From Acidobacteriota bacterium (GTDB lineage: Bacteria; Acidobacteriota; Vicinamibacteria; Vicinamibacterales; UBA2999): a stretch of DNA of 64,000 bases. Of this stretch, positions 33,820 through 43,117 are shown in pieces. The DNA lies in NCBI GenBank assembly GCA_947465645.1, contig CANIBQ010000012.1:16033-80032 (forward strand), in the 5' to 3' direction. Each line of letters starts with the position of its first letter. Position 1 is the first letter of the stretch. The notes under the pieces are model-generated. The model did not search any database. It was not told the origin of the DNA and saw only the letters and a program-made list of their open reading frames with translations. The position numbers were made by a program, and so were the translations under genes.

Positions 33820-34467
33820 TTACCGGGTGGGCATGGGGATCTTTTCCCAGACCTGATGGCTGGGGGCGGACCCCAGTTGATCGAAGCGGGTCCAGGTGTG
33901 CGACTTGCCGTCGGGCGACACGCGATACATCACCCGCTCGTCTACGACACCCTTCGTTGCGCGCTCGCGATACATCGTGTTGCGGTCGACGAGCCACATC
34001 GCCACGGTCTGGCCGAGGCCGTTCGGCCCCTGCGGATTCGGATAGATGTTCTGGCCATCGAGCTTGTACCAGAACTCGCGCGCGTCATCGGTCATGATGT
34101 TCTTGTAGTCGACCTTCGTCGGCGGCCAGTAGAGGAAGACCTCCTGCTTGATGCCGCCCCTCTCGGCCGTGTAGATCACGGTGCCGGTGTTCGTGAAGCG
34201 GCCCGCGGTCCTGAACGACGGATCCGATCGATCGAAATTGATGCGCCACGCACCGATGAACGGCAGCTTCGACGGATCCGTCCGGTCCGGCAGGATGCGG
34301 TAACTGCCGAAGAACCCAATCGGCGGCGCCTCCGGCATGTTCGCGGCCGGGGCACCACCCTGGCGTCCCTCACCGCCAGCGCGCTGCGCGTGCACGGGCA
34401 GGCCGGACCCCAGCAACGCAACGGCCATCAGGATGGCCAGGGCCAGACAACTCGACGTTCTCGACAT
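33820..34467 (-). CDS. Secreted hypothetical protein
   Basis: The product has 215 residues from the ATG at 34467 (AAGGGAG upstream; the open frame to 34527 is rejected because it precedes the signal). Signal peptide about 1-29 (LALAILMAVALLGSGLPVHAQ), then a Gly/Ala-rich linker and a single beta-rich domain with many aromatic residues (FIGAWRINFDRSDPSFRT, VFLYWPPTKVDYKNIM, YKLDGQNIYPNPQGPNG). It looks like a small lipocalin-like or ligand-binding periplasmic protein, but I recognise no family. Confidence 0.75.
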   Translation of the reverse strand: MSRTSSCLALAILMAVALLGSGLPVHAQRAGGEGRQGGAPAANMPEAPPIGFFGSYRILPDRTDPSKLPFIGAWRINFDRSDPSFRTAGRFTNTGTVIYTAERGGIKQEVFLYWPPTKVDYKNIMTDDAREFWYKLDGQNIYPNPQGPNGLGQTVAMWLVDRNTMYRERATKGVVDERVMYRVSPDGKSHTWTRFDQLGSAPSHQVWEKIPMPTR

Positions 34468-34523
34468 AGAAGCTCCCTTCAAAGAAATGACGCGGATCGG
34501 CAGAGATGGATCAGAAGGATAGC

Positions 34524-34829
34524 TCAAGAACGCGCCTCGCGCTCGCCGAGCGTGAGATCCACCATCAGTTCGCCGGCAAGGGCCTCGAGCACCTCGCGCA
34601 GTCGATCGCTGGCAATCGTCTCGGGAACGCGGACCGTGGCGCGGGCGTGGAAGAGCGCGTCGCCCGACATCGGCGCACTGGCGACTTCTGTCTCCAGATG
34701 CTCGATGTTCACCTGATGCTGCGCCAGCACGCGTGAAATGTCGCGGACGATCCCGGGACGATCGTTGCCGACGACTTCGAGCTGAAGTGTCTGTGCCGGT
34801 GGCTGGGTGGGACCGGCGCCGAGGGCGCG
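34524..34829 (-). pseudogene. 5'-truncated ACT-domain gene (GcvR-like)
   Basis: The frame ending at 34524 encodes one intact ACT domain: TLQLEVVGNDRPGIVRDISR, then VLAQHQVNIEHLETE and a C-terminal TLGEREARS. This matches the second ACT domain of glycine-cleavage repressor-like (GcvR) proteins, which normally carry two. Upstream the same frame runs through a CGAACG array (reading RVVRVVRIVR) to a TAG at 34896, with no usable start codon except a GTG at 34730 inside the domain. The first ACT domain has therefore been lost, apparently at the repeat. Confidence 0.7.
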
Positions 34830-34830
34830 C

Positions 34831-34870
34831 GTCCGAACGATCCGAACGACCCGAACGCCCGAACGATCTT
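34831..34870. repeat. CGAACG repeat array
   Basis: GTCCGAACGATCCGAACG then ACCCGAACGCCCGAACGATCT, period about 9. It abuts the truncated ACT-domain gene and the 3' end of the next minus-strand gene (stop at 34877). Confidence 0.75.
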
Positions 34871-34876
34871 GACTGC

Positions 34877-35566
34877 TTATCTCCTGCGCGGCACGGCTAC
34901 CCGGCGGTCATCGTCGTCGTTGCCCTGATTGCCGCTGTTGCGCAGCGCGCGGTATTCGTCGGACTGCGTGAGCGCGTACTCCAGGTCGCGTTCGGTCCAG
35001 TTGTAGCGCATCACCTGCTCCGTCCAGTTGCGGAGACCCTGGGGGTCGGGATTACGCCCGAGCACCGTCCGATAGCTGCGCCGCACGATCGTCTCGGCGT
35101 CGCGGTAGCTCCACCGGGCGTTCGACTGGACGCGGTTGCGGTTGCCGTTGCCGTAGCGCTCGTTGCCGTTGACGTTGCCGTTCCTGTTGCCATTCCGCGC
35201 GCGACCGAAGCCGGCGTCAACGCTGTAAGACGACACGCGATCGTTGAAGCCCATGCCCCGCAGATCACGAACGTCATATTCGATGACCTTGGCCTGGCCG
35301 CGGAAACTCGGATCGCGAAACACCGTCGCGACGGCGTTGCCGAACACGCGGGCCGACGACACGCGGTCGTTCATCCCGGATGGCACACCTTCCACGTCGT
35401 AGCCGACAGGCGTACAGAAGTAGCGGCCCTGGAAGTTGATGTCTTCGTAGAAGCAGACGCCCGATCGCGGCGTGGCTTCGCGGCCCCAGCGTTGAGCCGA
35501 GGCGGTCGACACGTGGGTCAGGAGCGCAGCTCCCATGAGAATTCCGATCGTCAGATAGCGCTTCAT
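34877..35566 (-). CDS. Secreted beta/gamma-crystallin-like protein with DUF4214-type C-terminus
   Basis: The product has 229 residues from the ATG at 35566; the open frame to 35701 is outside the signal peptide. A signal peptide (1-24) is followed by two Greek-key-like motifs (CFYEDINFQGRYFC and TVFRDPSFRGQAKVIEYDVR), each with a DRVSS turn, as in peptidase-inhibitor I36/beta-gamma crystallins that often bind calcium. An Asn/Gly/Arg-rich linker then leads to a helical region (ETIVRRSYRTVLGRNPDPQG) resembling DUF4214. The combination is not one I know. Confidence 0.75.
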   Translation of the reverse strand: MKRYLTIGILMGAALLTHVSTASAQRWGREATPRSGVCFYEDINFQGRYFCTPVGYDVEGVPSGMNDRVSSARVFGNAVATVFRDPSFRGQAKVIEYDVRDLRGMGFNDRVSSYSVDAGFGRARNGNRNGNVNGNERYGNGNRNRVQSNARWSYRDAETIVRRSYRTVLGRNPDPQGLRNWTEQVMRYNWTERDLEYALTQSDEYRALRNSGNQGNDDDDRRVAVPRRR

Positions 35567-35711
35567 GCTGCCCAGTGGCGCAATGGTCGTGCCATCAAGA
35601 ACGCCCAATTTCTGCGAATGTTTCAGGCGCGTGGCGCTGAACGTGTACTCGTACAGCGACAGCCGCTGATCTCCCGAACTCCTGTCAGAGATTGACGCCA
35701 CGTAATAGAAG

Positions 35712-36335
35712 GTGGTCCCATCTCCTGTGGATCAAGTGCGGCGGGGGCCTTCACGGCCCGCGGAACGTAAACGCTGCGCGTGGGCAGGCGACGACCCGCT
35801 GATGCAGGCCTATCACGACGAGGAGTGGGGCGTGCCGCAGCGCGACGCACGCATGCTGTGGGAGATGCTGATGCTCGAAGGCTTCCAGGCCGGCCTCGCC
35901 TGGATCACCGTGCTGCGGAAGCGCCAGGAATTCCGGAAGGCGTTTGCCGGCTTCGACCCCGCCGTTGTGGCCCGCTACGGCACACGCGACATCGACCGGT
36001 TGATGAAGAACGCCGGCATCATCCGAGCCAGGGCCAAGATCGAAGCCACGATCGCCGGGGCCCGCATCTACTGCGAGATGCGCGACCGAGCCGAGGATTT
36101 CCGGGAATTGTGCTGGTCGTTTACCGACGGGCGGCCGGTGAAGAGCACGGGCAAGACGTTTCCAACCCAAACGCCGCTCTCCGAGGTCATCTCAAAGGAC
36201 CTGAAGCGCCGCGGCTTCAAGTTCGTCGGCCCCACCATCGTCTACGCCTGGATGCAGGCCGTCGGCATCGTCAACGACCACTCGATCGATTGCTTCAGGC
36301 GGGCTCAGGATAGCCAGCAACGCGGTAGCCGGTAG
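35712..36335 (+). CDS. tag: DNA-3-methyladenine glycosylase I
   Basis: The product is about 207 residues; the start is uncertain (GTG at 35712 or 35727, neither with a clear ribosome site). RCAWAGDDPLMQAYHDEEWG is the Tag N-terminal signature with its zinc Cys and His, followed by LEGFQAGLAWITVLRKR and FVGPTIVYAWMQAVG, and the second zinc site at VNDHSIDCF. It removes 3-methyladenine from alkylated DNA in the cytosol. The last residues (DSQQRGSR) are encoded by the start of the following repeat tract, which also supplies the stop codon. Confidence 0.9.
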   Translation: MVPSPVDQVRRGPSRPAERKRCAWAGDDPLMQAYHDEEWGVPQRDARMLWEMLMLEGFQAGLAWITVLRKRQEFRKAFAGFDPAVVARYGTRDIDRLMKNAGIIRARAKIEATIAGARIYCEMRDRAEDFRELCWSFTDGRPVKSTGKTFPTQTPLSEVISKDLKRRGFKFVGPTIVYAWMQAVGIVNDHSIDCFRRAQDSQQRGSR

Positions 36336-36386
36336 CTGGTTACGACTACCAGCTACCGACTACCGACTACTGACAACTGACAACTG
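36322..36386. terminator. GGTAGCTGG repeat tract forming a hairpin
   Basis: CGGTAGCTGG (36330-36339) and CCAGCTACCG (36349-36358) form a perfect 10-bp stem with a 9-nt loop, followed by CGACTACTGACAACTGACAA. It lies between the convergent tag and receptor 4 genes, contains the tag stop codon, and belongs to the same repeat family as 30806-30862. Confidence 0.6.
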
Positions 36387-36388
36387 CT

Positions 36389-39370
36389 CTAGAAATCCAA
36401 CTGCAGCACGAGCTTCGCAAAGCGGGCGCTGAGGATCTCCTCTGGCGCCAGCCAGTTGTCGTAGCTTTCGCTCACGCTGAGCACATCGTTCGAGTTCAGC
36501 GCATTGTAGAGGTCGAAGCCGACGGTTGCGCGCCGGGCGCCGAACCGAAGGATCTTCGCAAACCGCAGGTCGAGCTGATTCATCCGCTCGCCGTACATCG
36601 TCCGCGGCTCGACCAGGCTCACGACCACGCTGCTCGCGTTACCCGAGAGGCTCCGACCCAGCGTCTGAGCGACGACGGCATTCGGCACGATGAAGTTGGC
36701 GGCGATCTCCGGTCCCGGCAGGTTCTGGAGCGAGGCCGACATCTGGACGTCGACGACGGGTATCACAAACGAACCGAGCAGCTTGACCTGCGTCTGGAAC
36801 GTCCCGGGGGCGTCGCAGAACTGCCTGGGGATGGACGCGCCGCGCGTGGCGCCAGCGGAGCGATCGACGAAAGGCCCTCCCTCGATCATCGACCCCGGCA
36901 CCCTGGCCGCCAGATCGCAATTGTTCTTGCTTTCACGCTCGGTGCTCGTGCCGCCCTGGATCAGCACCCCCGCCCGCGGCCGCGCGCTCAGCGTCACGTC
37001 GAAGCCGTTGAAGACGTTGGTCTCCTTGCCGTAATTCTTCGACAGGCTGACATACTCGTCTGACTGCCCGAACTTCGACGGGTTGACGTTGTAGAGACCG
37101 TTGAGCACGTAGCCGCCGCCGTCCGGCAGGCGCGAATCGACCGGCGCCGTCACCCTGTACTCGTTGAAATCCGCCGGGGTCACCGCCCTGTTCTCGACCG
37201 CCGCGAGGTTGCCGAACGCCGTCCGCCAGTAGGCGACGTCGAGCGCCACTCCACTCATGAGCTGCTGCTGCACGCCGGCCGAGAACTGCCAGTTGTCGTA
37301 GCGAGTGCCCCAACCGGTCATCGCATCCTGATCGAAGGCGCGGCCCGGCTGGGTGCTGCCGAAGGCGCGGTTCGCGAACGCCCCGCATTCGCCGTTGGCC
37401 AACGGGTTGATCAGATCGCAATCGGGCACGAAGTCGCGATCGGCGTCGTTCCATGACCGCGTCGTGCTGGTGACCAGCGCTCCTACCGGAGACCCGGCCG
37501 CCCCCCAGATCGTGCTGCGGTCCTGCGCCACCAGGTAGTGGTTGAAACTCGCCTTCACCGCCGTCTTCCCGTTGCCAAACGCGTCTATCGCCACGCTGGT
37601 CCGCGGTGACAGGTTGTGCCACGACGCCCCGTTTGTTTCGGGGGTCACGATGTTGCGATTGGGCGTCCACACGCTCGGGCCGACGGTCACCTCGGGAAAC
37701 TTGATGCGTGCAAAGGAGTACCGCAGGCCGCCGCTCATGGTCACGCGGCCCCTGGTCCAGCGGTCCTGCACGAACAGCCCGTGATCGGCATCGAGGTTCG
37801 TCACCAGCCTGAACGGTGTCGCGTTCAGCGTCAGCCGGTTCGGCACGCCGCGATTGAACCGGTACTCGATTGGCGCGTCCACCGTGAAGTTGAAGTCGTC
37901 GTTCGGGACCTCGCCGTAGACGAAGCCGGCTTTGAGGGAATGGGCCCCGGTGACGTACGACGTGACCGCGCGCCCGTAGAGCAGGTTGTTCTCGCTGATC
38001 CTGCCGACGGAGGTGCCACGGTAGCGGAGGCCGGTGGACTGCTCCTGTACCGGGATCAACGGCACGGCGCCGGTCGTGAAGTACGGATTCGGGTTGGCGC
38101 GCGACACGACGGTCTTCATGCTCAGGACCTTCGCCTCGAGCAGGAGGCGGTTCGTGACCGGTGCCGTCCAGTCGCCAGAGATCTGCCGTGCGGGGCTACC
38201 GACCGTGTAGTTCGCGATATTGGCTTCGGGCGAAATCGTCGCTAGCAACTGTCTCGGACAGTCGCACAGGCGCGACGACTCGTAGTGAACCGCGAACTTG
38301 TGCCGCGCGGTTGCCTGCCACGTGAGCCGGTGCGTGAAAGACCGGAGCGTCTGCTCGGTCGACGCCTGCTCGCCGGGCTCGTAGGTCCAGACGTTCGGGT
38401 TGCCGGCGTTCTTGTTGAAAAACACCGGGGCGTAGTTGAACACGCGGCTGTAGCGTGCCGACGTGTTGAACCACAGCTTGTCCTGCACGATCGGACCGCC
38501 AATGGTCGGGTTGATGTCGAGGAGCTGCTTGAGGGTGTTGCGAGCGCCGAGGCCCTGGTCCCGCAGTTCCTGCGTCAGGTTATTCCCCGCCATCGCCTTG
38601 TTCGAGAAAGCGCCGATGAACGCACCGCGGAAGACGTTGCCACCCTCGCGCGGGATGACGTTGATATGCACGCCGCCCCATGCCTGCTCCGCGTCAACGC
38701 CACCGGTATCGACGGTCACTTCCTGATACGCGCCCAGGTTGGGGGCATTGACGGTAATGCGGTACGTCGTGTTGACTGGCACACCCCCGACCATCAGCCG
38801 CGCGTCCCTCGAGCCACGCACCGCCAGCCCGCCGGCTGACTGGCCCTCTCCCAGGTTGCCACCGACGTCCCTGTTCCCCGTGACACCGACCGTGAGCTGG
38901 GCCAGGCTGGTGATCACGCGGCCCGCGGGAAGCGCCTCGAGGACTTCCTGATCGAGGACACGCTGCCGTGCCGTGCTCTGGACGTCGACGACGGGAGCCT
39001 CGCCCGTCACCGTGATCGTCTCCTCGAGCGACCCGACGCGCAGCTCGCCGTTCACCGACGCGACGAATGTGCCGCTGAGCTCGATGCCGTCGCGCCTGGC
39101 GATGCTGAAGCCGGGCAACGTGAACGTCACCGAGTAGACACCCGGGCGCAGGTTCTCGACCCGGTACTGGCCGCCACCGTCGGTCACCGCGACCCGGACC
39201 TTCTCAATCAGCGCGGGGCTCGACGCTTCTACCGTCACGCCCGGCAACACCGCACCGGAGGCATCGCGCACCACGCCGGCAATCGACGCCTGGGCATAGA
39301 CCGCCGCGGGGGCGATCGCGAATCCTAGGAACACCACGAGTGCGGGCCACAAACCACGGTACTTTGACAT
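36389..39370 (-). CDS. TonB-dependent receptor 4 (Oar-like)
   Basis: The product has 993 residues from the ATG at 39370 (GGAG 5-6 nt upstream), a signal peptide (MSKYRGLWPALVVFLGFAIA...YA), then QASIAGVVRDASG, plug and barrel with terminal Phe (VLQLDF). The upstream in-frame ATG at 39409 is rejected because it lacks a signal-like start. It lies 45 nt behind an exported alpha/beta hydrolase gene on the same strand, so both probably form one transcript: hydrolysis outside, uptake through this receptor. Confidence 0.92.
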   Translation of the reverse strand: MSKYRGLWPALVVFLGFAIAPAAVYAQASIAGVVRDASGAVLPGVTVEASSPALIEKVRVAVTDGGGQYRVENLRPGVYSVTFTLPGFSIARRDGIELSGTFVASVNGELRVGSLEETITVTGEAPVVDVQSTARQRVLDQEVLEALPAGRVITSLAQLTVGVTGNRDVGGNLGEGQSAGGLAVRGSRDARLMVGGVPVNTTYRITVNAPNLGAYQEVTVDTGGVDAEQAWGGVHINVIPREGGNVFRGAFIGAFSNKAMAGNNLTQELRDQGLGARNTLKQLLDINPTIGGPIVQDKLWFNTSARYSRVFNYAPVFFNKNAGNPNVWTYEPGEQASTEQTLRSFTHRLTWQATARHKFAVHYESSRLCDCPRQLLATISPEANIANYTVGSPARQISGDWTAPVTNRLLLEAKVLSMKTVVSRANPNPYFTTGAVPLIPVQEQSTGLRYRGTSVGRISENNLLYGRAVTSYVTGAHSLKAGFVYGEVPNDDFNFTVDAPIEYRFNRGVPNRLTLNATPFRLVTNLDADHGLFVQDRWTRGRVTMSGGLRYSFARIKFPEVTVGPSVWTPNRNIVTPETNGASWHNLSPRTSVAIDAFGNGKTAVKASFNHYLVAQDRSTIWGAAGSPVGALVTSTTRSWNDADRDFVPDCDLINPLANGECGAFANRAFGSTQPGRAFDQDAMTGWGTRYDNWQFSAGVQQQLMSGVALDVAYWRTAFGNLAAVENRAVTPADFNEYRVTAPVDSRLPDGGGYVLNGLYNVNPSKFGQSDEYVSLSKNYGKETNVFNGFDVTLSARPRAGVLIQGGTSTERESKNNCDLAARVPGSMIEGGPFVDRSAGATRGASIPRQFCDAPGTFQTQVKLLGSFVIPVVDVQMSASLQNLPGPEIAANFIVPNAVVAQTLGRSLSGNASSVVVSLVEPRTMYGERMNQLDLRFAKILRFGARRATVGFDLYNALNSNDVLSVSESYDNWLAPEEILSARFAKLVLQLDF

Positions 39371-39415
39371 TGTCACTCCACGAAAACGTTCAGAGACTAT
39401 TGGAGACATTCACGC

Positions 39416-40873
39416 TCACTTGAAAAACCATCGAACGACGCTGTAGGTCGCCGAGGCGAGTTGTCGGGGCATTTCAAGATGACCATAGTGAGTCATCGGC
39501 AGGTCCCAGACGATGATGCGGACCTTCGCGTTGGGATTCTTCCTGCGATATTCGCTGGCAACCGAAACCTCCAGGGCCTTCATCGGATCTTCGGGCACCC
39601 AGTGGTTGTAATCATGGCGGGCCACCATCCACACCATGTGCGTGTAGCCATCCATGCGCGTGTAGTAGCTCGAGAAGAGGTCCTTGTTCACATCCTCAAG
39701 GTTCACGCCCCAGGGATTGCCAGTCTGTTTGAGAAGGCTCTCTATTTCGACTTCGATACGACCCTTGTCGTCCAGGTCCCGGCTATGCTCGATTTGCTGG
39801 ATCTGCTGTTTGAAATTGGGCCGGCGGCGGCGCTCGGCGTCGAGCCACCGTTCGGCGATCTGCACCGTGGACATTCCAGGCTCGTACAACGGGTTCAGCC
39901 AGCGGCTGTAGTCCCGGCCGTACCCCGCCGCGTTGCGGCGCGCGAGAACCTGGAGAGGCGTCGGCTTGCCACGACCTCCGGCCGGCCGTTCAACACCCTT
40001 CCGCGCTTCGGCGATGAGAAACAACCGCGCCGGGCCGCCACTGCCCCACCCCAGGAAACGCCCCTTGAGCCGCGGACGCAATTCCGGATCGTCGTTGGCC
40101 AGCATCGCGAGCTCACCGGACGTCGAGTGCCCGATGATGAAGATGTCACCCTGCGTGTGCTTCGTAATCAGCGCCTTCAGGCCCTGCATCACGACACCGT
40201 TCGTGAAGAGGGCGTTTCGCAGCTCGTATTCCCCCATCGAGAGGTCGCGATCGAGCAGGTACGCGGGCTGCCGTTGCGGACTCTCGATCGGCTCCTCCCA
40301 GCCACCGTATTTGAAGTTCCCGGGGATCGTGACAATCATCACGTTGAGCTTCTGCGCGAGATACTGCCCCCAGCCGGGACGATTCTTCAGATCGACGTAG
40401 AACTCGTAGACGTTGGCCGCGCCGCCGTTGATGATGAAGAGCCACGGGTAGTTTTTCGCGTTGGGATCGAGGCTGGTGAGCCGCAGGCCCGTGATATCCC
40501 AGTCCAGGTTGTAGCGGCTGTAGCGCTCGACGATCCAATCAGCCTTGTAGCCCAGGGTTGCGGCCGGAATCCTGGCCACGTCGCGCGGATCGAAGGCGCC
40601 TCCCGGTGCCTTCAGGGCCAGTTCGGTGACGGCTCTGCCCCCGTCGGGCAGCGTGAACTCGTTCCCGAGCGCGCGGAAATCAGCCTCGGCAAGCGAGACG
40701 AACGGGGACGTGTCGTTGTCGAGGAGGGTCCAGATTCCCTGCTCGACCTCGCGGGAGGTCCTCTCTGCGGGCGTGGACGCTTCCTGACGCCCGGCCGCGT
40801 GGGTGGGCTGCATCAGCCACGCACAGGTCAGCACCGCCACGGCCGCTGCAAATCGGGTCACTGTGTTTTTCAT
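39416..40873 (-). CDS. Secreted alpha/beta-hydrolase
   Basis: The product has 485 residues from the ATG at 40873 (GGGAGA 7 nt upstream) with a signal peptide (about 1-28). The nucleophile elbow is GHSTSGE, preceded by the strand DIFIIGH. An oxyanion region (FIINGGAANVYEF) and a late His in PMTHYGHLEMP complete a plausible triad. The long insert between nucleophile and His contains a basic helix (ERRRRPNFKQQIQQIEH). Ester hydrolase activity is likely; the substrate is unknown. It is first in a unit with receptor 4. Confidence 0.8.
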   Translation of the reverse strand: MKNTVTRFAAAVAVLTCAWLMQPTHAAGRQEASTPAERTSREVEQGIWTLLDNDTSPFVSLAEADFRALGNEFTLPDGGRAVTELALKAPGGAFDPRDVARIPAATLGYKADWIVERYSRYNLDWDITGLRLTSLDPNAKNYPWLFIINGGAANVYEFYVDLKNRPGWGQYLAQKLNVMIVTIPGNFKYGGWEEPIESPQRQPAYLLDRDLSMGEYELRNALFTNGVVMQGLKALITKHTQGDIFIIGHSTSGELAMLANDDPELRPRLKGRFLGWGSGGPARLFLIAEARKGVERPAGGRGKPTPLQVLARRNAAGYGRDYSRWLNPLYEPGMSTVQIAERWLDAERRRRPNFKQQIQQIEHSRDLDDKGRIEVEIESLLKQTGNPWGVNLEDVNKDLFSSYYTRMDGYTHMVWMVARHDYNHWVPEDPMKALEVSVASEYRRKNPNAKVRIIVWDLPMTHYGHLEMPRQLASATYSVVRWFFK

Positions 40874-41025
40874 GATCACGTCTCCCTTACCCGAACGAGC
40901 AGCATCGCCGCAGGACATGGATCCAGCGGTATCCGAATCGAGAAAATGGGCGGGCGCCAGGGCGATATCTTACTCCGGCGAACGTTCCCGTACACTTGAG
41001 TGATGGACTGGCTGGTCCGAGCGTC

Positions 41026-42099
41026 ATGACGCTCGACGACCTGCGGCGCTCGGCGGTAGCCCGCAGCCTCTTCACGCCGACGACCCTGCAGCGCGCGCTC
41101 GACAACCTGGGATTCCTGCAAGCCGATCCCATCCGGGCACCGGCGCGGGCGCAGGACCTCGCGCTGCGTCATCGGGTGATCGGTTACCGCGCCGGCGATC
41201 TCGAGCGTCGCTATTCCAGCCTGAACGTCCACGAGGATTTCGTCGTCAACTACGGCTTCGTCACGAGCGCCGTGCAGGCACTCATGCATCCGCGCGGCGG
41301 TCCTACCCCGTGGACGAGGGGCCGCGGGAGGCACGTGCGTGCCCTGCTGGACTTCGTCCGCTCGCGCGGCTCGGTGCATCCTCGCGAAGTCGATGCGCAC
41401 TTTGCTCATGGGAGGGTGACCAACTACTGGGGCGGTTCCTCCAGCGCCACCACACACCTGCTCGAGGCGATGCATTACCGCGGGTTATTGCGCGTAGTGC
41501 GCCGCGAGGCCGGGATCCGCATCTACGCCGCGCACGAGCACGAGGCTGCTCCGCGCGGCATCGCCGAGCGGCGCGCCCACCTCGACGCGCTGGTCGACGT
41601 CATCGTCTGCAAGTACGCCCCGCTTCCGGCGGCGAGCCTGTCGTTCCTGGTAAGGCGGCTCCGTTACGCGGTTCCGCAGTGGACCGGTGACATCTCGTCC
41701 GCGCTCGAGCGCGCGAAGCGTCGTCTCCTCCATGCACGCGTCGAGGGAGTCGATTGGTACTGGCCGGACGAACCGGCGCCCGAGGCCGCCATGGACGACC
41801 AGGTGCGCCTGCTGGCGCCGTTCGATCCGGTCGTCTGGGACCGCCGCCGCTTTGAGATCCTCTGGGGCTGGGCCTACCGGTTCGAAGCGTATACCCCCGC
41901 CCCGAAGCGCACGCTCGGTTACTACGCGCTCCCATTGCTGTGGCGTGACCGTGTCATCGGCTGGGGGAATCTATCGGTCAAGAACGGGACGCTGCAGTCG
42001 GACTTTGGCTACGTCGCGTCGCCGCCACGGGATCGAGGATTCCGCCGCGGACTCGACCAAGAGCTCGATCGCATGCGCGTCTTCTTGGCTAGTCGGTAG
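41026..42099 (+). CDS. Winged-helix DNA glycosylase (YcaQ/AlkX family)
   Basis: The product has 357 residues from the ATG at 41026; a TTG at 40996 is possible but less likely. Tandem winged-helix domains with the HTH_42 pattern are visible: LGFLQADPIRAPARAQ near the start carries Q32-A33-D34, the QxD catalytic motif of the AlkX branch (AlkZ uses QxQ), and LLAPFDPVVWDRRR..LWGWAYRFEAYTP is the conserved C-terminal region. The family unhooks interstrand crosslinks and removes bulky alkylated bases. It lies a few kb from tag. Confidence 0.88.
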   Translation: MTLDDLRRSAVARSLFTPTTLQRALDNLGFLQADPIRAPARAQDLALRHRVIGYRAGDLERRYSSLNVHEDFVVNYGFVTSAVQALMHPRGGPTPWTRGRGRHVRALLDFVRSRGSVHPREVDAHFAHGRVTNYWGGSSSATTHLLEAMHYRGLLRVVRREAGIRIYAAHEHEAAPRGIAERRAHLDALVDVIVCKYAPLPAASLSFLVRRLRYAVPQWTGDISSALERAKRRLLHARVEGVDWYWPDEPAPEAAMDDQVRLLAPFDPVVWDRRRFEILWGWAYRFEAYTPAPKRTLGYYALPLLWRDRVIGWGNLSVKNGTLQSDFGYVASPPRDRGFRRGLDQELDRMRVFLASR

Positions 42100-42126
42100 T
42101 TGGCTTTCCCCCTAATATGGAACACC

Positions 42127-43113
42127 GTGAAAGCGATTCTGCACACCCGGTACGGATCTCCCGACCTTCTCCAGTTCACGGACGTCGACAAGCCCCGGCC
42201 GAAGCACAACGAGGTCCTGATCGCCATACACGCGACCACGGTGTCTACCGGCGACTGCAACGTCCGCAATTTCACCTTCGTGACCAGGTCGATGCTGCCG
42301 CTGGCGAAACTCATGTTCGGCGTCGGACGGCCCTGGAAACCGCGTGTCCTTGGAACGGAATTGAGCGGCGAGGTTCAATCCGTGGGCAAAGACGTGACGA
42401 GATTCAGGAAGGGCGACCGGGTCGTGGCCTCGACCGCCATGGCGGGCGGCGGGCACGCCGAATACGCATGCCTCCGCGACAACGCGGCGGTGGCGATCAT
42501 TCCGGATTCGCTGAGCTGGGAAGAGGCCGTGGCGCTTCCCTTTGGGGCGAACACGGCGTTGTATTTCCTCCGGACCCTGGGAAAGATTCAGGCCGGGCAG
42601 CAGGTGCTGATCATCGGCGCGTCGGGAAGCGTTGGCTCGGCCGGGGTGCAACTGGCCAAACACTTCGGGGCCACCGTGACCGCGGTGTGCAGCGGCGCGA
42701 ATGTGGCCATGGTGAAGGCCCTGGGCGCGGACACAGTCATCGACTACACGAAGGACGATTTCACCAGAGACAGCAAGACTTACGACCTGATCTTCGACGT
42801 TGTCGGCGCGACCACGTTTGGCCGCTGCACACATGCGCTGAAGCCCACGGGCGTCTACCTGCCCTGCATCATGGGCGTGAACGACCTGTTCCGGATCCTA
42901 TGGACCTCGATCCGCGGCGGCAAGAAGATCAAGGGCGGCGTGGCGCTCGAAGATCTTGACCGACTGAACTACATCCTGGACCTTGCCGCGGCCGGCACGC
43001 TCGAGCCGGTCATCGACAGACGCTTTTCCCTGGAGCAGACCGCGGACGCCTTCAAGCACGTCGAGAGAGGGCACAAGAAGGGCAACGTCGTGATCACGGT
43101 CGCGCACGGATGA
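42127..43113 (+). CDS. MDR-superfamily NAD(P)-dependent alcohol dehydrogenase/quinone oxidoreductase
   Basis: The product is 328 residues from the GTG at 42127. The GroES-like N-terminal domain lacks the structural-zinc cysteines, and the nucleotide-binding motif VLIIGASGSVGSAGVQLAK places it with quinone oxidoreductase-type MDR enzymes. VIDYTKDDF and LDLAAAGTLEPVIDRRFSL are typical of the family. It probably reduces an enone or quinone with NADPH. It is convergent with the VWA gene, 4 nt apart at the stops. Confidence 0.9.
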   Translation: MKAILHTRYGSPDLLQFTDVDKPRPKHNEVLIAIHATTVSTGDCNVRNFTFVTRSMLPLAKLMFGVGRPWKPRVLGTELSGEVQSVGKDVTRFRKGDRVVASTAMAGGGHAEYACLRDNAAVAIIPDSLSWEEAVALPFGANTALYFLRTLGKIQAGQQVLIIGASGSVGSAGVQLAKHFGATVTAVCSGANVAMVKALGADTVIDYTKDDFTRDSKTYDLIFDVVGATTFGRCTHALKPTGVYLPCIMGVNDLFRILWTSIRGGKKIKGGVALEDLDRLNYILDLAAAGTLEPVIDRRFSLEQTADAFKHVERGHKKGNVVITVAHG

Positions 43114-43117
43114 AGCG

